A DNA stretch of 12,185 bases from Pseudomonadota bacterium. GTDB taxonomy: Bacteria > Pseudomonadota > Gammaproteobacteria > Xanthomonadales > Xanthomonadaceae. Location: contig JAEWJB010000180.1 of assembly GCA_023386795.1 (NCBI GenBank), forward strand, positions 1 to 12,185. The letters are read 5' to 3'. Positions within the stretch are counted from its first letter, which is position 1. Each line of letters begins with the position of its first letter. The notes under the pieces are model-generated. The model did no database searches, was not told the origin of the DNA, and worked only from the letters and a program-made list of their open reading frames with translations. Shown in pieces: positions 1 to 6,574 of this stretch. The position numbers and the translations under genes are program-made.

Positions 1-302
1 AAAAGATCCGGATTCGGCTGAAGGCGTTCGATCATCGTTTGATCGACCGTTCGGCCAGCGAGATCGTTGAGACGGCCAAGCGGACCGGCGCGCAAGTGCG
101 TGGCCCGATCCCGCTGCCGACCAAGATCGAGCGTTACACCGTCCTCGTCTCGCCGCACGTCGACAAAGACGCGCGTGACCAGTACGAAACCCGCACGCAC
201 AAGCGCGTGCTCGATATCGTCGATCCCAACGACAAGACCGTGGACGCGCTGATGAAGCTCGAACTCGCGGCGGGCGTCGACGTGCAGATCAAGTTGACCT
301 GA
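1..302 (+). CDS. rpsJ: 30S ribosomal protein S10 (5' truncated)
   Basis: S10 sits in the head of the small subunit and, as NusE, pairs with NusB in transcription antitermination. The reading frame is open from base 3 and encodes 99 residues, beginning KIRIRLKAFDHRLID and ending GVDVQIKLT. Bases 1-2 are the end of one more codon. Compared with the usual 103 residues, only about four N-terminal residues lie outside the window. Family signatures seen are KAFDHRLID near the start, the ETAKRTGAQVRGPIPLPT loop and SPHVDKDARDQYE. An internal TTG at 39 is an ordinary Leu codon, not a start. It is followed after 11 nt by rplC. In E. coli rpsJ is the first gene of the S10 operon, so its promoter and the L4-responsive leader would lie just left of the window. 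No defect is visible. Confidence 0.97.
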   Translation, partial: KIRIRLKAFDHRLIDRSASEIVETAKRTGAQVRGPIPLPTKIERYTVLVSPHVDKDARDQYETRTHKRVLDIVDPNDKTVDALMKLELAAGVDVQIKLT

Positions 303-313
303 GGACTACGACC

Positions 314-964
314 ATGACGAAGAAGTATTCGTTGGGCTTCGTGGGCCGCAAGGCTGGCATGAGCCGCGTCTTCATGGAAGACGGCCGCTCGGTGCCGGTC
401 ACCCTGATTGAAGCCACCCCGAACCGTATCGCGCAGATCAAGACCGTCGAAACCGACGGCTACAGCGCCGTGCAGGTGACCGTCGGCAGCCGTCGCGCCG
501 CCCTGGTCAACAAGCCTGCCGCTGGCCACTTCGCCAAGGCGAAGGTCGAAGCCGGTCGCGGCCTGTGGGAGTTCCGCGTTGAAGATGCCCAGCTCGGCGA
601 TTTCGCCGTCGGTGGCGAAGTCAAGGCCGACATCTTCGAGGTCGGCCAGATCGTCGACGTCCAGGGCGTCACGAAGGGCAAGGGCTTCCAGGGCACCATC
701 AAGCGCCACAACTTCCGTATGGGCGATGCCACCCACGGTAACTCGCTGTCGCATCGCGCGCCGGGTTCACTGGGTCAGCGCCAGACCCCGGGTCGTGTTT
801 TCCCGGGCAAGAAGATGTCCGGCCACATGGGTGCTGTGCAGCAGAGCACGCAGAACCTGGAAGTGGTCAAGGTTGACGTCGAGCGCGGCCTGATCGCCGT
901 TCGCGGCGCCGTTCCCGGCGCGGCGGGTGGTGACGTGATCGTCCGCCCGGCGAGCAAGGCATAA
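314..964 (+). CDS. rplC: 50S ribosomal protein L3
   Basis: L3 is an early-assembly protein of the large subunit; its long extension reaches towards the peptidyl-transferase centre. The product is 216 residues (E. coli 209), with a few extra N-terminal residues before GFVGRKAGMSRVF. The conserved extension is clear: THGNSLSHRAPGS (140-152) followed by GQRQTPG. By alignment from memory Gln157 corresponds to E. coli Gln150, the residue methylated by PrmB, so the substrate site is kept. The C-terminal GAVPGAAGGDVIVRPA is typical. A GAGGA Shine-Dalgarno at 301-305, overlapping the rpsJ stop, precedes the ATG by 8 nt. The rplD gene follows after 12 nt. Confidence 0.98.
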   Translation: MTKKYSLGFVGRKAGMSRVFMEDGRSVPVTLIEATPNRIAQIKTVETDGYSAVQVTVGSRRAALVNKPAAGHFAKAKVEAGRGLWEFRVEDAQLGDFAVGGEVKADIFEVGQIVDVQGVTKGKGFQGTIKRHNFRMGDATHGNSLSHRAPGSLGQRQTPGRVFPGKKMSGHMGAVQQSTQNLEVVKVDVERGLIAVRGAVPGAAGGDVIVRPASKA

Positions 965-982
965 GGAGAGATGACGATGGAA
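962..982 (+). repeat. 21-nt junction repeat, copy 1 (rplC/rplD)
   Basis: The 21 bases from the rplC stop through the rplD start are identical to 2991-3011 (rpsS/rplV), including the stop TAA, the AAGGAG ribosome binding site, the extra in-frame ATG and the true ATG. The identity ends exactly at the flanks: the bases before and after differ. Confidence 0.9.
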
Positions 983-1582
983 CTCGCCATCACCGGTAGC
1001 AGCAACAAGGTCTCGGTCTCCGACGCCGTGTTCGGCCGCGAATTCAGCGAAGACCTGGTTCACCAGGTGGTCGTTGCCTATCGCAACGCTGGCCGCGCGG
1101 GCACCAAGGCCCAGAAGACCCGTTCGGAAGTGAACGGCACGACCAAGAAGTCGAAGAAGCAGAAGGGCGGCGGTGCGCGTCATGGCGCGCTGACGGCTCC
1201 GATCTTCGTCGGCGGCGGCGTCACCTTCGCGGCCAAGCCGCGCAGCTTCGCCCAGAAGGTCAACCGCAAGATGTACCGCGCGGCCATCGCCGCGATCTTC
1301 TCCGAGCTGGTTCGCCAGGATCGCCTGAAGGTCGTCGATGCGTTCGACGTCGAAGCGTCCAAGACCAAGGGTCTGGTCGAGAAGCTGAAGGGTCTGGAAG
1401 TGGGCAAGCGCCCGCTGATCGTGACCGAAGAGGCTTCCGAGCACCTGTACCTGTCGGCCCGCAACCTGCCGTACGTCGAAGTGCGTGACGTGCAGGGCCT
1501 GGATCCGGTCGCTCTGGTCGGCGCCGACACGGTCGTGATCACCGCTGACGCGGTCAAGAAGATCGAGGAGTGGCTGGCATGA
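977..1582 (+). CDS. rplD: 50S ribosomal protein L4
   Basis: L4 binds 23S rRNA, and its loop forms part of the exit-tunnel constriction. In E. coli it also represses the S10 operon by binding the leader RNA, which is outside this window. I chose the ATG at 977 over the in-frame ATG at 971: it gives the usual 201 residues starting MELA, and the AAGGAG at 963-968 is 8 nt away, whereas 971 would leave only 2 nt. The conserved LVHQVVVAY, KAQKTRSEV and GGVTFAAKP segments are present. The tunnel loop (residues 63-70) reads KGGGARHG against KGTGRARSG in E. coli, one residue shorter. The C-terminus VVITADAVKKIEEWLA is typical. The stop TGA overlaps the rplW start in ATGA, suggesting coupled translation. 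Confidence 0.97.
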   Translation: MELAITGSSNKVSVSDAVFGREFSEDLVHQVVVAYRNAGRAGTKAQKTRSEVNGTTKKSKKQKGGGARHGALTAPIFVGGGVTFAAKPRSFAQKVNRKMYRAAIAAIFSELVRQDRLKVVDAFDVEASKTKGLVEKLKGLEVGKRPLIVTEEASEHLYLSARNLPYVEVRDVQGLDPVALVGADTVVITADAVKKIEEWLA

Positions 1583-1878
1583 GCAGCAACGAAAAAATCT
1601 TCAGCGTGCTGCGCGCTCCGCGAGTCTCCGAAAAGACCGCGCGCCTGCAGGAAGTCTCCAACCAGTACGTCTTCGAAGTTTCGAACGATGCCACCAAGGC
1701 CGATGTAAAGGCCGCAGTTGAGCAGCTGTTCGACGTCAAGGTCGAGGCGGTCAACGTGGTCAACGTGAAGGGCAAGAGCAAGTCCTTCCGTAACCGCGCG
1801 GGCACCCGCGGCAGCTGGCGCAAGGCGTACGTCCGCCTGGTCGATGGTCAGTCCATCGACGTTACGGCCAAGGCCTGA
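1579..1878 (+). CDS. rplW: 50S ribosomal protein L23
   Basis: L23 lies at the exit of the peptide tunnel and is the docking site for trigger factor, SRP and the Sec translocon. The product is 99 residues. The start is the ATG at 1579, which overlaps the rplD stop (ATGA) and has GAGGAG at 1565-1570, 8 nt upstream; an in-frame GTG at 1570 would only add MAG and lacks a suitable ribosome binding site. The N-terminal LRAPRVSEK segment keeps Glu18, the residue known in E. coli L23 to contact trigger factor. The NVVNVKGK segment and the RNRAGTRGSWRKAYVRL loop are normal. The gene ends 11 nt before rplB. Confidence 0.97.
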   Translation: MSSNEKIFSVLRAPRVSEKTARLQEVSNQYVFEVSNDATKADVKAAVEQLFDVKVEAVNVVNVKGKSKSFRNRAGTRGSWRKAYVRLVDGQSIDVTAKA

Positions 1879-1889
1879 GGTAGATTCCC

Positions 1890-2717
1890 ATGCCATTGAT
1901 GAAGTTTAAGCCCACCTCCGCCGGCCGCCGTTCCGCCGTGCGCGTGGTCACCCCCGATCTCCACAAGGGTGCCCCGCACGCCGCGCTGCTCGAGCCGCAG
2001 AGCAAGTCGGGTGGTCGCAACCACCACGGCCGCATCACCACCCGTCACGTCGGTGGTGGTCACAAGCAGCACTACCGTCTGATCGACTTCAAGCGCAACA
2101 AGGAAGGCATCCCGGCGCGCGTGGAGCGGATCGAATACGATCCGAACCGCACCGCCCACATCGCCCTGCTGTGCTACGTCGACGGCGAGCGCCGCTACAT
2201 CATCGCCCCGAAGGGCCTGAAGGCGGGTGACCAGGTCATCGCCGGCGCCAACGCGCCGATCAAGACCGGCAACACCCTGCCGCTGCGCAACATCCCGGTC
2301 GGTACGACCGTGCACGGCATCGAGCTGAAGCCGGGCAAGGGTGCGCAGATCGCCCGTGCTGCCGGTGCCGCCGTGCAGCTGGTGGCCCGCGAAGGCATTT
2401 ACGCCACCCTGCGCCTGCGCTCGGGTGAAATGCGCAAGGTGTCGGCCGAGTGCCGCGCGACCATCGGCGAAGTCGGCAACGACGAGCACAACCTGGAGAA
2501 GCTGGGCAAGGCTGGCGCCAAGCGCTGGCGCGGTGTCCGCCCGACCGTTCGCGGTGCGGCCATGAACCCGGTTGACCACCCGCACGGTGGTGGTGAGGCG
2601 AAGGCCGGTCAGGGTAATCCGCATCCGGTCACCCCGTGGGGTGTCCCGACCAAGGGTTACAAGACGCGCAAGAACAAGCGCACTCAGCAGTTCATCGTCC
2701 GCGATCGTAGGGGCTAA
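1890..2717 (+). CDS. rplB: 50S ribosomal protein L2
   Basis: L2 is one of the most conserved large-subunit proteins; it joins 23S rRNA to the intersubunit bridge region and is needed for peptidyl-transferase activity. The product is 275 residues, the normal length. The N-terminus MPLMKFKPTSAGRRS, the RNHHGRITTRHVGGGHKQHY segment and the universally conserved NPVDHPHGGG loop (residues 226-235), which carries the functionally important histidine, are all intact, as is the basic tail KGYKTRKNKRTQQFIV. A GAGGT at 1877-1881 lies 8-9 nt before the ATG. The next gene, rpsS, follows after only 6 nt, and its probable ribosome binding site lies inside the rplB end. Confidence 0.98.
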   Translation: MPLMKFKPTSAGRRSAVRVVTPDLHKGAPHAALLEPQSKSGGRNHHGRITTRHVGGGHKQHYRLIDFKRNKEGIPARVERIEYDPNRTAHIALLCYVDGERRYIIAPKGLKAGDQVIAGANAPIKTGNTLPLRNIPVGTTVHGIELKPGKGAQIARAAGAAVQLVAREGIYATLRLRSGEMRKVSAECRATIGEVGNDEHNLEKLGKAGAKRWRGVRPTVRGAAMNPVDHPHGGGEAKAGQGNPHPVTPWGVPTKGYKTRKNKRTQQFIVRDRRG

Positions 2718-2726
2718 TCGACCATG
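2715..2726 (+). repeat. 12-nt junction repeat, copy 1 (rplB/rpsS)
   Basis: TAATCGACCATG, running from the rplB stop to the rpsS start, is identical to 8997-9008 at the rpmD/rplO junction. The ribosome binding sites upstream differ. Confidence 0.75.
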
Positions 2727-2993
2727 GCACGTTCACTCAAGAAGGGCCCGTTCGTCGATCACCACCTCGTCAAGAAGGTGGAGGCCGCTGCGGGCAGCAA
2801 GAAGCCGATCAAGACCTGGTCGCGCCGTTCGATGATCCTGCCGGAAATGGTGGGCATCACCATCGCCGTGCATAACGGCAAGAACCACGTTCCGGTGCTC
2901 GTCAACGAGAACATGGTCGGCCACAAGCTTGGCGAATTTGCCGTCACCCGGACCTTCAAGGGTCACGGTGGCGACAAGAAGTCGGGCAAGTAA
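2724..2993 (+). CDS. rpsS: 30S ribosomal protein S19
   Basis: S19 pairs with S13 in the small-subunit head near the A-site tRNA. The product is 89 residues, close to the usual 91-92, with the classical MARSLKKGPFVDHHL start, the KTWSRRSMILPEMVG segment and the C-terminal FAVTRTFKGHGGDKK tail. The ribosome binding site is weaker than at most genes here: a TAGGGG at 2708-2713, inside rplB, about 10 nt from the ATG, so coupling to rplB translation is likely. The 12-nt junction from the rplB stop to this start (2715-2726) recurs exactly at the rpmD/rplO junction. The rplV gene follows after 12 nt. Confidence 0.97.
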   Translation: MARSLKKGPFVDHHLVKKVEAAAGSKKPIKTWSRRSMILPEMVGITIAVHNGKNHVPVLVNENMVGHKLGEFAVTRTFKGHGGDKKSGK

Positions 2994-3011
2994 GGAGAGA
3001 TGACGATGGAA
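2991..3011 (+). repeat. 21-nt junction repeat, copy 2 (rpsS/rplV)
   Basis: Exact copy of 962-982. It carries the rpsS stop, an AAGGAG ribosome binding site, an in-frame ATG at 3000 and the rplV start at 3006 with the same spacing. Confidence 0.9.
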
Positions 3012-3341
3012 GCGAAAGCAATCCTGCGCACCGCGCGCATCTCCCCGCAGAAGGCTCGCCTGGTCGCTGACCAGGTGCGTGGCCTGTCCGCCGAGCGTGC
3101 GGTCAACCTGCTGAAGTTCTCGGACAAGAAGGCTGCCCACCTGATCAAGAAGGTGGTGGAGTCGGCGATCGCCAATGCCGAGAACAACCAGGGCGCCGAT
3201 GTCGACGAGCTGAAGGTCAAGACCATCATGGTTGATGAAGGTCCGACCCTGAAGCGCTTCATGGCGCGGGCGAAGGGCCGTGGTACGCGCATTCTCAAGC
3301 GCACCAGCCACATCACCGTGGTCGTGGGCGAGGGCAAATAA
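3006..3341 (+). CDS. rplV: 50S ribosomal protein L22
   Basis: L22 lines the exit tunnel with a long beta hairpin opposite L4. The product is 111 residues from the ATG at 3006, beginning MEAKAILRTARISPQKARL. The in-frame ATG at 3000 is rejected because it is too close to the AAGGAG at 2992-2997; 3006 leaves 8 nt. The hairpin is present, with Leu82-Lys83-Arg84 at the place where E. coli has the Met-Lys-Arg triplet whose loss gives macrolide resistance, so the tunnel tip is not deleted. RILKRTSHITVVV closes the domain. The junction upstream is identical over 21 nt to the one before rplD. rpsC starts 2 nt after the stop. Confidence 0.97.
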   Translation: MEAKAILRTARISPQKARLVADQVRGLSAERAVNLLKFSDKKAAHLIKKVVESAIANAENNQGADVDELKVKTIMVDEGPTLKRFMARAKGRGTRILKRTSHITVVVGEGK

Positions 3342-3343
3342 CG

Positions 3344-4078
3344 ATGGGACACAAAGTACATCCGGTTGGTATCCGCCTGGGCATTGCCAAGGACTGGAAC
3401 TCCAAGTGGTACGCCAACAAGGCCGAGTTCGCCAGCTACCTGGCGGCTGACCTCAAGGTCCGCGAAATGCTGCGCAAGAAGCTCGCGCAGGCTGGCATCA
3501 GCAAGATCCTGATCGAGCGTCCGGCCAAGACCGCGCGCGTGACGATCCACACCGCCCGCCCGGGCGTGGTGATCGGCAAGCGTGGTGAGGACATCGAGAA
3601 GCTGCGCAAGCAGGTCAGCGAGATGATGGGCGTCCCGGCGCACATCAACGTGACCGAAGTGCGCAAGCCGGAGCTGGATGCGCAGCTGGTCGCCGAGTCG
3701 ATCGCGCAGCAGCTGGAGCGCCGCATCATGTTCCGCCGCGCGATGAAGCGCTCGGTCGGCAACGCGATGCGCCTGGGTGCCCTGGGCATCAAGGTCAACG
3801 TGGCTGGCCGCCTCAACGGTGCTGAAATCGCCCGTTCGGAGTGGTACCGCGAAGGCCGCGTGCCGCTGCACACGCTGCGTGCCGACATCGACTATGGCTT
3901 CGCTGAGGCCAAGACGACCTACGGCATCATCGGCATCAAGGTCTGGATCTATAAGGGCGAGGTTTTCGACTTCTCCCAGGTTGGCCAGGAAAAGCAGGAC
4001 GACAGCCCGCGCAACGATCGCAATGATCGTGGCGACCGCGGCGACCGTCCGTCGCGCCCGGCTCGTGAAGCGAGGTAA
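3344..4078 (+). CDS. rpsC: 30S ribosomal protein S3 with RD-rich C-terminal tail
   Basis: S3 forms the mRNA entry channel with S4 and S5 and takes part in unwinding mRNA. The product is 244 residues (E. coli 233). The N-terminal GHKVHPVGIRLGI, a KH domain with the GKRG loop (78-81), and the FRRAMKR segment with Arg131, Arg132 and Lys135, implicated in helicase activity, are all kept. The extra length is a C-terminal, probably disordered tail after residue 211 containing the tandem triplets NDR NDR GDR GDR (residues 224-235, bases 4013-4048), then PSRPAREAR. A GAGGG at 3330-3334 lies 9 nt before the ATG. The rplP gene follows after 5 nt. The start, 2 nt after rplV, suggests coupled translation. 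Confidence 0.98.
   Translation: MGHKVHPVGIRLGIAKDWNSKWYANKAEFASYLAADLKVREMLRKKLAQAGISKILIERPAKTARVTIHTARPGVVIGKRGEDIEKLRKQVSEMMGVPAHINVTEVRKPELDAQLVAESIAQQLERRIMFRRAMKRSVGNAMRLGALGIKVNVAGRLNGAEIARSEWYREGRVPLHTLRADIDYGFAEAKTTYGIIGIKVWIYKGEVFDFSQVGQEKQDDSPRNDRNDRGDRGDRPSRPAREAR
4013..4048 (+). repeat. Four tandem 9-bp units coding xDR triplets in S3 tail
   Basis: Four in-frame 9-bp units, AACGATCGC, AATGATCGT, GGCGACCGC and GGCGACCGT, encode NDR NDR GDR GDR near the end of rpsC. The units differ mostly at synonymous positions or at the first codon, which suggests an old short-repeat expansion kept by selection for charge. It is part of the coding sequence, not a separate element. Confidence 0.85.
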
Positions 4079-4083
4079 CGGCA

Positions 4084-4497
4084 ATGTTGCAACCCAAGCG
4101 AACCAAATACCGCAAGATGCACAAGGGCCGTAATGACGGCCTGGCGTGGAGCGGCAATGCTGTCAGCTTTGGCGAGTACGGCCTGAAGGCCACCGCTCAC
4201 GGCCAGCTGACCGCCCGTCAGATCGAAGCGGCTCGCCGCTCGATCAGCCGCTATGTCAAGCGCGGCGGCAAGATGTGGATCCGCGTGTTCCCGGACAAGC
4301 CGATCACCAAGAAGCCGATCGAAGTCCGAATGGGCTCCGGTAAGGGTAACGTGGAGTACTGGGTCGCCCAGATCCAGCCCGGTCGCATGATCTATGAAAT
4401 CGAAGGCGTTGCCGAAGACGTGGCCCGCGAGGCGTTCCGCCTGGCTGCCGCCAAGCTTTCGGTCACCACCACTTTCGTGACCCGGACGGTGCGCTGA
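4084..4497 (+). CDS. rplP: 50S ribosomal protein L16
   Basis: L16 binds near the A site of the large subunit and helps tRNA accommodation. The product is 137 residues (E. coli 136). The N-terminus MLQPKRTKYRKMHKGRN, the LTARQIEAARR helix, the IRVFPDKPITKKP segment and the GKGNVEYWVAQIQPG core are all typical. Arg82 in the VRMGSGKG segment aligns with E. coli Arg81, the residue hydroxylated by the YcfD/RoxA oxygenase, so the modification site is present. GAGGTAA at 4072-4078, overlapping the rpsC stop, lies 5-6 nt before the ATG. The stop codon shares one base with the rpmC start (TGATG). Confidence 0.98.
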   Translation: MLQPKRTKYRKMHKGRNDGLAWSGNAVSFGEYGLKATAHGQLTARQIEAARRSISRYVKRGGKMWIRVFPDKPITKKPIEVRMGSGKGNVEYWVAQIQPGRMIYEIEGVAEDVAREAFRLAAAKLSVTTTFVTRTVR

Positions 4498-4685
4498 TGG
4501 ACATCAAACAACTCCGCGAGAAGTCGGCTGACGAACTCAAGGCCCACCTGACCGACCTGCGTAAGGAGCAGTTCTCGCTCCGCATGCAGCAGGTCACCGG
4601 CCAGCTGCCGAAGACCCACGAAACCCGCCGGGTGCGCCGCGAGATTGCTCGCGTCAAGCACCTGCTCGGCAGCAGCACCAAGTAA
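4497..4685 (+). CDS. rpmC: 50S ribosomal protein L29
   Basis: L29 is a small two-helix protein beside L23 at the tunnel exit. The product is 62 residues, the usual size, beginning MDIKQLREKSADEL; the two helices are joined around residues 36-41 (QLPKTH) and the second carries RRVRREIARVKHLL. The start overlaps the rplP stop by one base (TGATG), and no strong Shine-Dalgarno is visible before it, so it probably depends on ribosomes ending rplP translation. It is followed after 11 nt by rpsQ. No unusual feature is seen. Confidence 0.96.
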   Translation: MDIKQLREKSADELKAHLTDLRKEQFSLRMQQVTGQLPKTHETRRVRREIARVKHLLGSSTK

Positions 4686-4696
4686 GGGACGCCGCG

Positions 4697-4966
4697 ATGA
4701 GCGACAACAACGAAAAGAAGACGCTGCGCACGGTCGAAGGCCGTGTCGTCAGCAACAAGATGGACAAGACGGTGACCGTTCTGGTCGAGCGTCAGGTCAA
4801 GCACGCCCTGTACGGCAAGTACATCAAGCGCTCGACCAAGCTGCACGCTCACGACGCCGACAACGCCTGCAACGAAGGCGATGTCGTGCGCGTCACCGAG
4901 ATTGCGCCGATGTCCAAGACCAAGAACTGGCGGGTGGTGGAAATCGTCACCCGCGCGGCCGAATAA
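4697..4966 (+). CDS. rpsQ: 30S ribosomal protein S17
   Basis: S17 is a primary 16S rRNA binding protein of the small-subunit body with an OB fold. The product is 89 residues (E. coli 84), with a few extra polar residues at the start (MSDNNEKK) before LRTVEGRVVSNKMDKTV. The KHALYGKYIKRSTK loop and HDADNACNEGDVVRV strand are conserved. AAGGGA at 4684-4689, overlapping the rpmC stop, lies 7 nt before the ATG. In E. coli rpsQ ends the S10 operon and a promoter follows; here rplN begins after only 14 nt, so transcription most likely continues straight into the spc genes. Confidence 0.97.
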   Translation: MSDNNEKKTLRTVEGRVVSNKMDKTVTVLVERQVKHALYGKYIKRSTKLHAHDADNACNEGDVVRVTEIAPMSKTKNWRVVEIVTRAAE

Positions 4967-4980
4967 GGGAGATCTGAATC

Positions 4981-5349
4981 ATGATCCAGATGCAGAGCTA
5001 CCTCGACGTCGCCGACAACTCCGGTGCCAAGGAAGTGATGTGCATCAAGGTGCTCGGCGGCTCCAAGCGCCGTTACGCGCACATTGGCGACATCATCAAG
5101 GTCACCGTCAAGGACGCGATTCCGCGCGGCAAGGTCAAGAAGGGCGAAGTGTATGACGCCGTCGTCGTGCGTACCCGTAAGGGCGTGCGTCGTCCGGACG
5201 GTTCGCTGATCCGCTTCGATGGCAACGCCGCCGTCCTGCTGAACAACAAGCAGGAGCCGATCGGTACCCGTATCTTCGGGCCGGTGACCCGCGAGCTGCG
5301 TTCCGAGAAGTTCATGAAGATCGTCTCGCTCGCTCCCGAAGTGCTGTGA
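4981..5349 (+). CDS. rplN: 50S ribosomal protein L14
   Basis: L14 lies at the intersubunit face of the large subunit and is the landing site for the silencing factor RsfS. The product is 122 residues (E. coli 123), beginning MIQMQSYLDVADNSGAKEV, with the CIKVLGG strand, the IPRGKVKKG loop and the RIFGPVTRELR C-terminal segment all conserved. AAGGGAG at 4965-4971 lies 9 nt before the ATG and supports this start over the in-frame ATG at 4990. In E. coli this is the first gene of the spc operon, with its own promoter upstream; no space for such a promoter exists here outside the rpsQ coding region. Confidence 0.98.
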   Translation: MIQMQSYLDVADNSGAKEVMCIKVLGGSKRRYAHIGDIIKVTVKDAIPRGKVKKGEVYDAVVVRTRKGVRRPDGSLIRFDGNAAVLLNNKQEPIGTRIFGPVTRELRSEKFMKIVSLAPEVL

Positions 5350-5364
5350 GCTGAGGACATAGAC

Positions 5365-5682
5365 ATGGCTAACCGTATCAAGAAGGGCGACCAGGTCGTC
5401 ATCAACACCGGCAAGGACAAGGGTAAGCAGGGCGAAGTGATTCGCGTCGATGGTGACCGCGTGGTCGTCTCGAACGTGAACGTCGTCAAGCGCCACACCA
5501 AGCCGAACCCGCAGGCGGGTGTCGCCGGCGGCGTGGTCGAGCGTGAAGCTTCGATCCATATCTCCAACGTGGCGATCGTCAACCCGGCAACGGGCAAGGG
5601 TGAGCGCGTTGGCTTCAAGGTGCTGGAGGATGGACGCAAACTGCGTGTGTTCCGCTCCAGCGGTGAGGCGCTCGACGCCTGA
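5365..5682 (+). CDS. rplX: 50S ribosomal protein L24
   Basis: L24 starts large-subunit assembly by binding the 5' end of 23S rRNA. The product is 105 residues (E. coli 104), with the KOW motif seen in the N-terminal part: IKKGDQVVINTGKDKGKQGEV (residues 5-25), then VVSNVNVVKRHTKPNPQ. The ending RKLRVFRSSGEALDA is normal. TGAGGA at 5352-5357 lies 7 nt before the ATG. The stop overlaps the Shine-Dalgarno of rplE, 11 nt ahead of its start. No anomaly is visible. Confidence 0.97.
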   Translation: MANRIKKGDQVVINTGKDKGKQGEVIRVDGDRVVVSNVNVVKRHTKPNPQAGVAGGVVEREASIHISNVAIVNPATGKGERVGFKVLEDGRKLRVFRSSGEALDA

Positions 5683-5693
5683 GGAATGAGGTC

Positions 5694-6236
5694 ATGACTT
5701 CTCGTCTCGAAAAGTATTACAAGGAAGAAGTGGTGCCGGCCCTGATGAAGGAATTCGGCTACACCAATCCGATGGAAGTGCCGAAGCTGGTCAAGGTCAC
5801 GCTGAACATGGGCGTGGGCGAAGCGGCCACCAACAAGAAGATCCTGGAAAACGCCGTCGCCGACATGGCCAAGATCTCCGGCCAGAAGCCGGTGGTCACC
5901 AAGTCGCGCATCTCGGTGGCGTCCTTCAAGATCCGTGATGGCTGGCCGATCGGCTGCAAGACCACGCTGCGTCGCGCCAAGATGTTCGAGTTCCTGGACC
6001 GCCTGATCAACATCTCGCTGCCGCGCGTGCGTGACTTCCGCGGCATCTCGGGTCGTTCGTTCGACGGTCGCGGCAACTTCAACATGGGTGTGAAGGAACA
6101 GATCATCTTCCCGGAAATCGACTTCGACGCCGTCGACGCGATCCGCGGCATGGATATCGCCATCACCACCACGGCCAAGACCGACGCGGAAGCGAAGGCG
6201 CTGCTCGCAGCGTTCAAGTTCCCGTTCCGTAACTGA
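5694..6236 (+). CDS. rplE: 50S ribosomal protein L5
   Basis: L5 binds 5S rRNA in the central protuberance and touches the P-site tRNA. The product is 180 residues (E. coli 179), with VKVTLNMGVGEA, the KPVVTKSRISVASFKIRDG loop that reaches to the tRNA, the RVRDFRGISGRSFDGRGN segment and the C-terminal DIAITTTAKTDAEAKALL. GAGGAA at 5681-5686, overlapping the rplX stop, lies 7 nt before the ATG. In E. coli the S8 repressor binds the mRNA around this start; whether it does so here cannot be told from sequence alone. The next gene, rpsN, begins after 18 nt. Confidence 0.98.
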   Translation: MTSRLEKYYKEEVVPALMKEFGYTNPMEVPKLVKVTLNMGVGEAATNKKILENAVADMAKISGQKPVVTKSRISVASFKIRDGWPIGCKTTLRRAKMFEFLDRLINISLPRVRDFRGISGRSFDGRGNFNMGVKEQIIFPEIDFDAVDAIRGMDIAITTTAKTDAEAKALLAAFKFPFRN

Positions 6237-6254
6237 TTCGCGAGGAAAACCGAA

Positions 6255-6560
6255 ATGGCAAAGACCTCCATGGTCAACCGCGACATCAAGCGGGAAAAGC
6301 TGGCCAAGAAGTTCGCCGACAAGCGCGCTGCCCTGAAGAAGGTGATCTCGAGCCAGGACGCGTCCTACGAGGACAAGATCAAGGCCGTTGAATCCCTGCA
6401 GAAGCTGCCGCGCGACTCGTCGCCGAGCCGCCAGCGCAATCGTTGCGAGCTGTCGGGCCGTCCGCGCGGCGTGTACCGCAAGTTCGGCCTGGGCCGCAAC
6501 AAGCTGCGCGAAGCCACCATGCGTGGCGACGTGCCGGGCCTGCGCAAGGCCAGCTGGTAA
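6255..6560 (+). CDS. rpsN: 30S ribosomal protein S14 (zinc-independent type)
   Basis: S14 is a small-subunit head protein next to S10 and S19. The product is 101 residues, the long C-minus form: it lacks the two CxxC pairs of the short zinc-binding form, having only one Cys in NRCELSGRPRGVYRKFGL. The KLPRDSSPSRQRNRC segment and the LRKASW terminus are typical. GAGGA at 6242-6246 lies 8 nt before the ATG. It is the last gene of the tightly packed first half of the window; a 208-nt gap with a terminator-like hairpin follows before rpsH. Confidence 0.97.
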   Translation: MAKTSMVNRDIKREKLAKKFADKRAALKKVISSQDASYEDKIKAVESLQKLPRDSSPSRQRNRCELSGRPRGVYRKFGLGRNKLREATMRGDVPGLRKASW

Positions 6561-6574
6561 CGGCTGAAAGTCCA

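Noticed and set aside
971..976. ATG at 971 as the rplD start
   Set aside because: Only 2 nt from the AAGGAG; the ATG at 977 gives correct spacing and the standard MEL start. The same argument applies to 3000 against 3006 for rplV.
5686..5697. Four-codon frame ATG AGG TCA TGA overlapping the rplE start
   Set aside because: It is too short to judge and easily explained by chance; the GAGGAA serves the rplE ATG at normal spacing.
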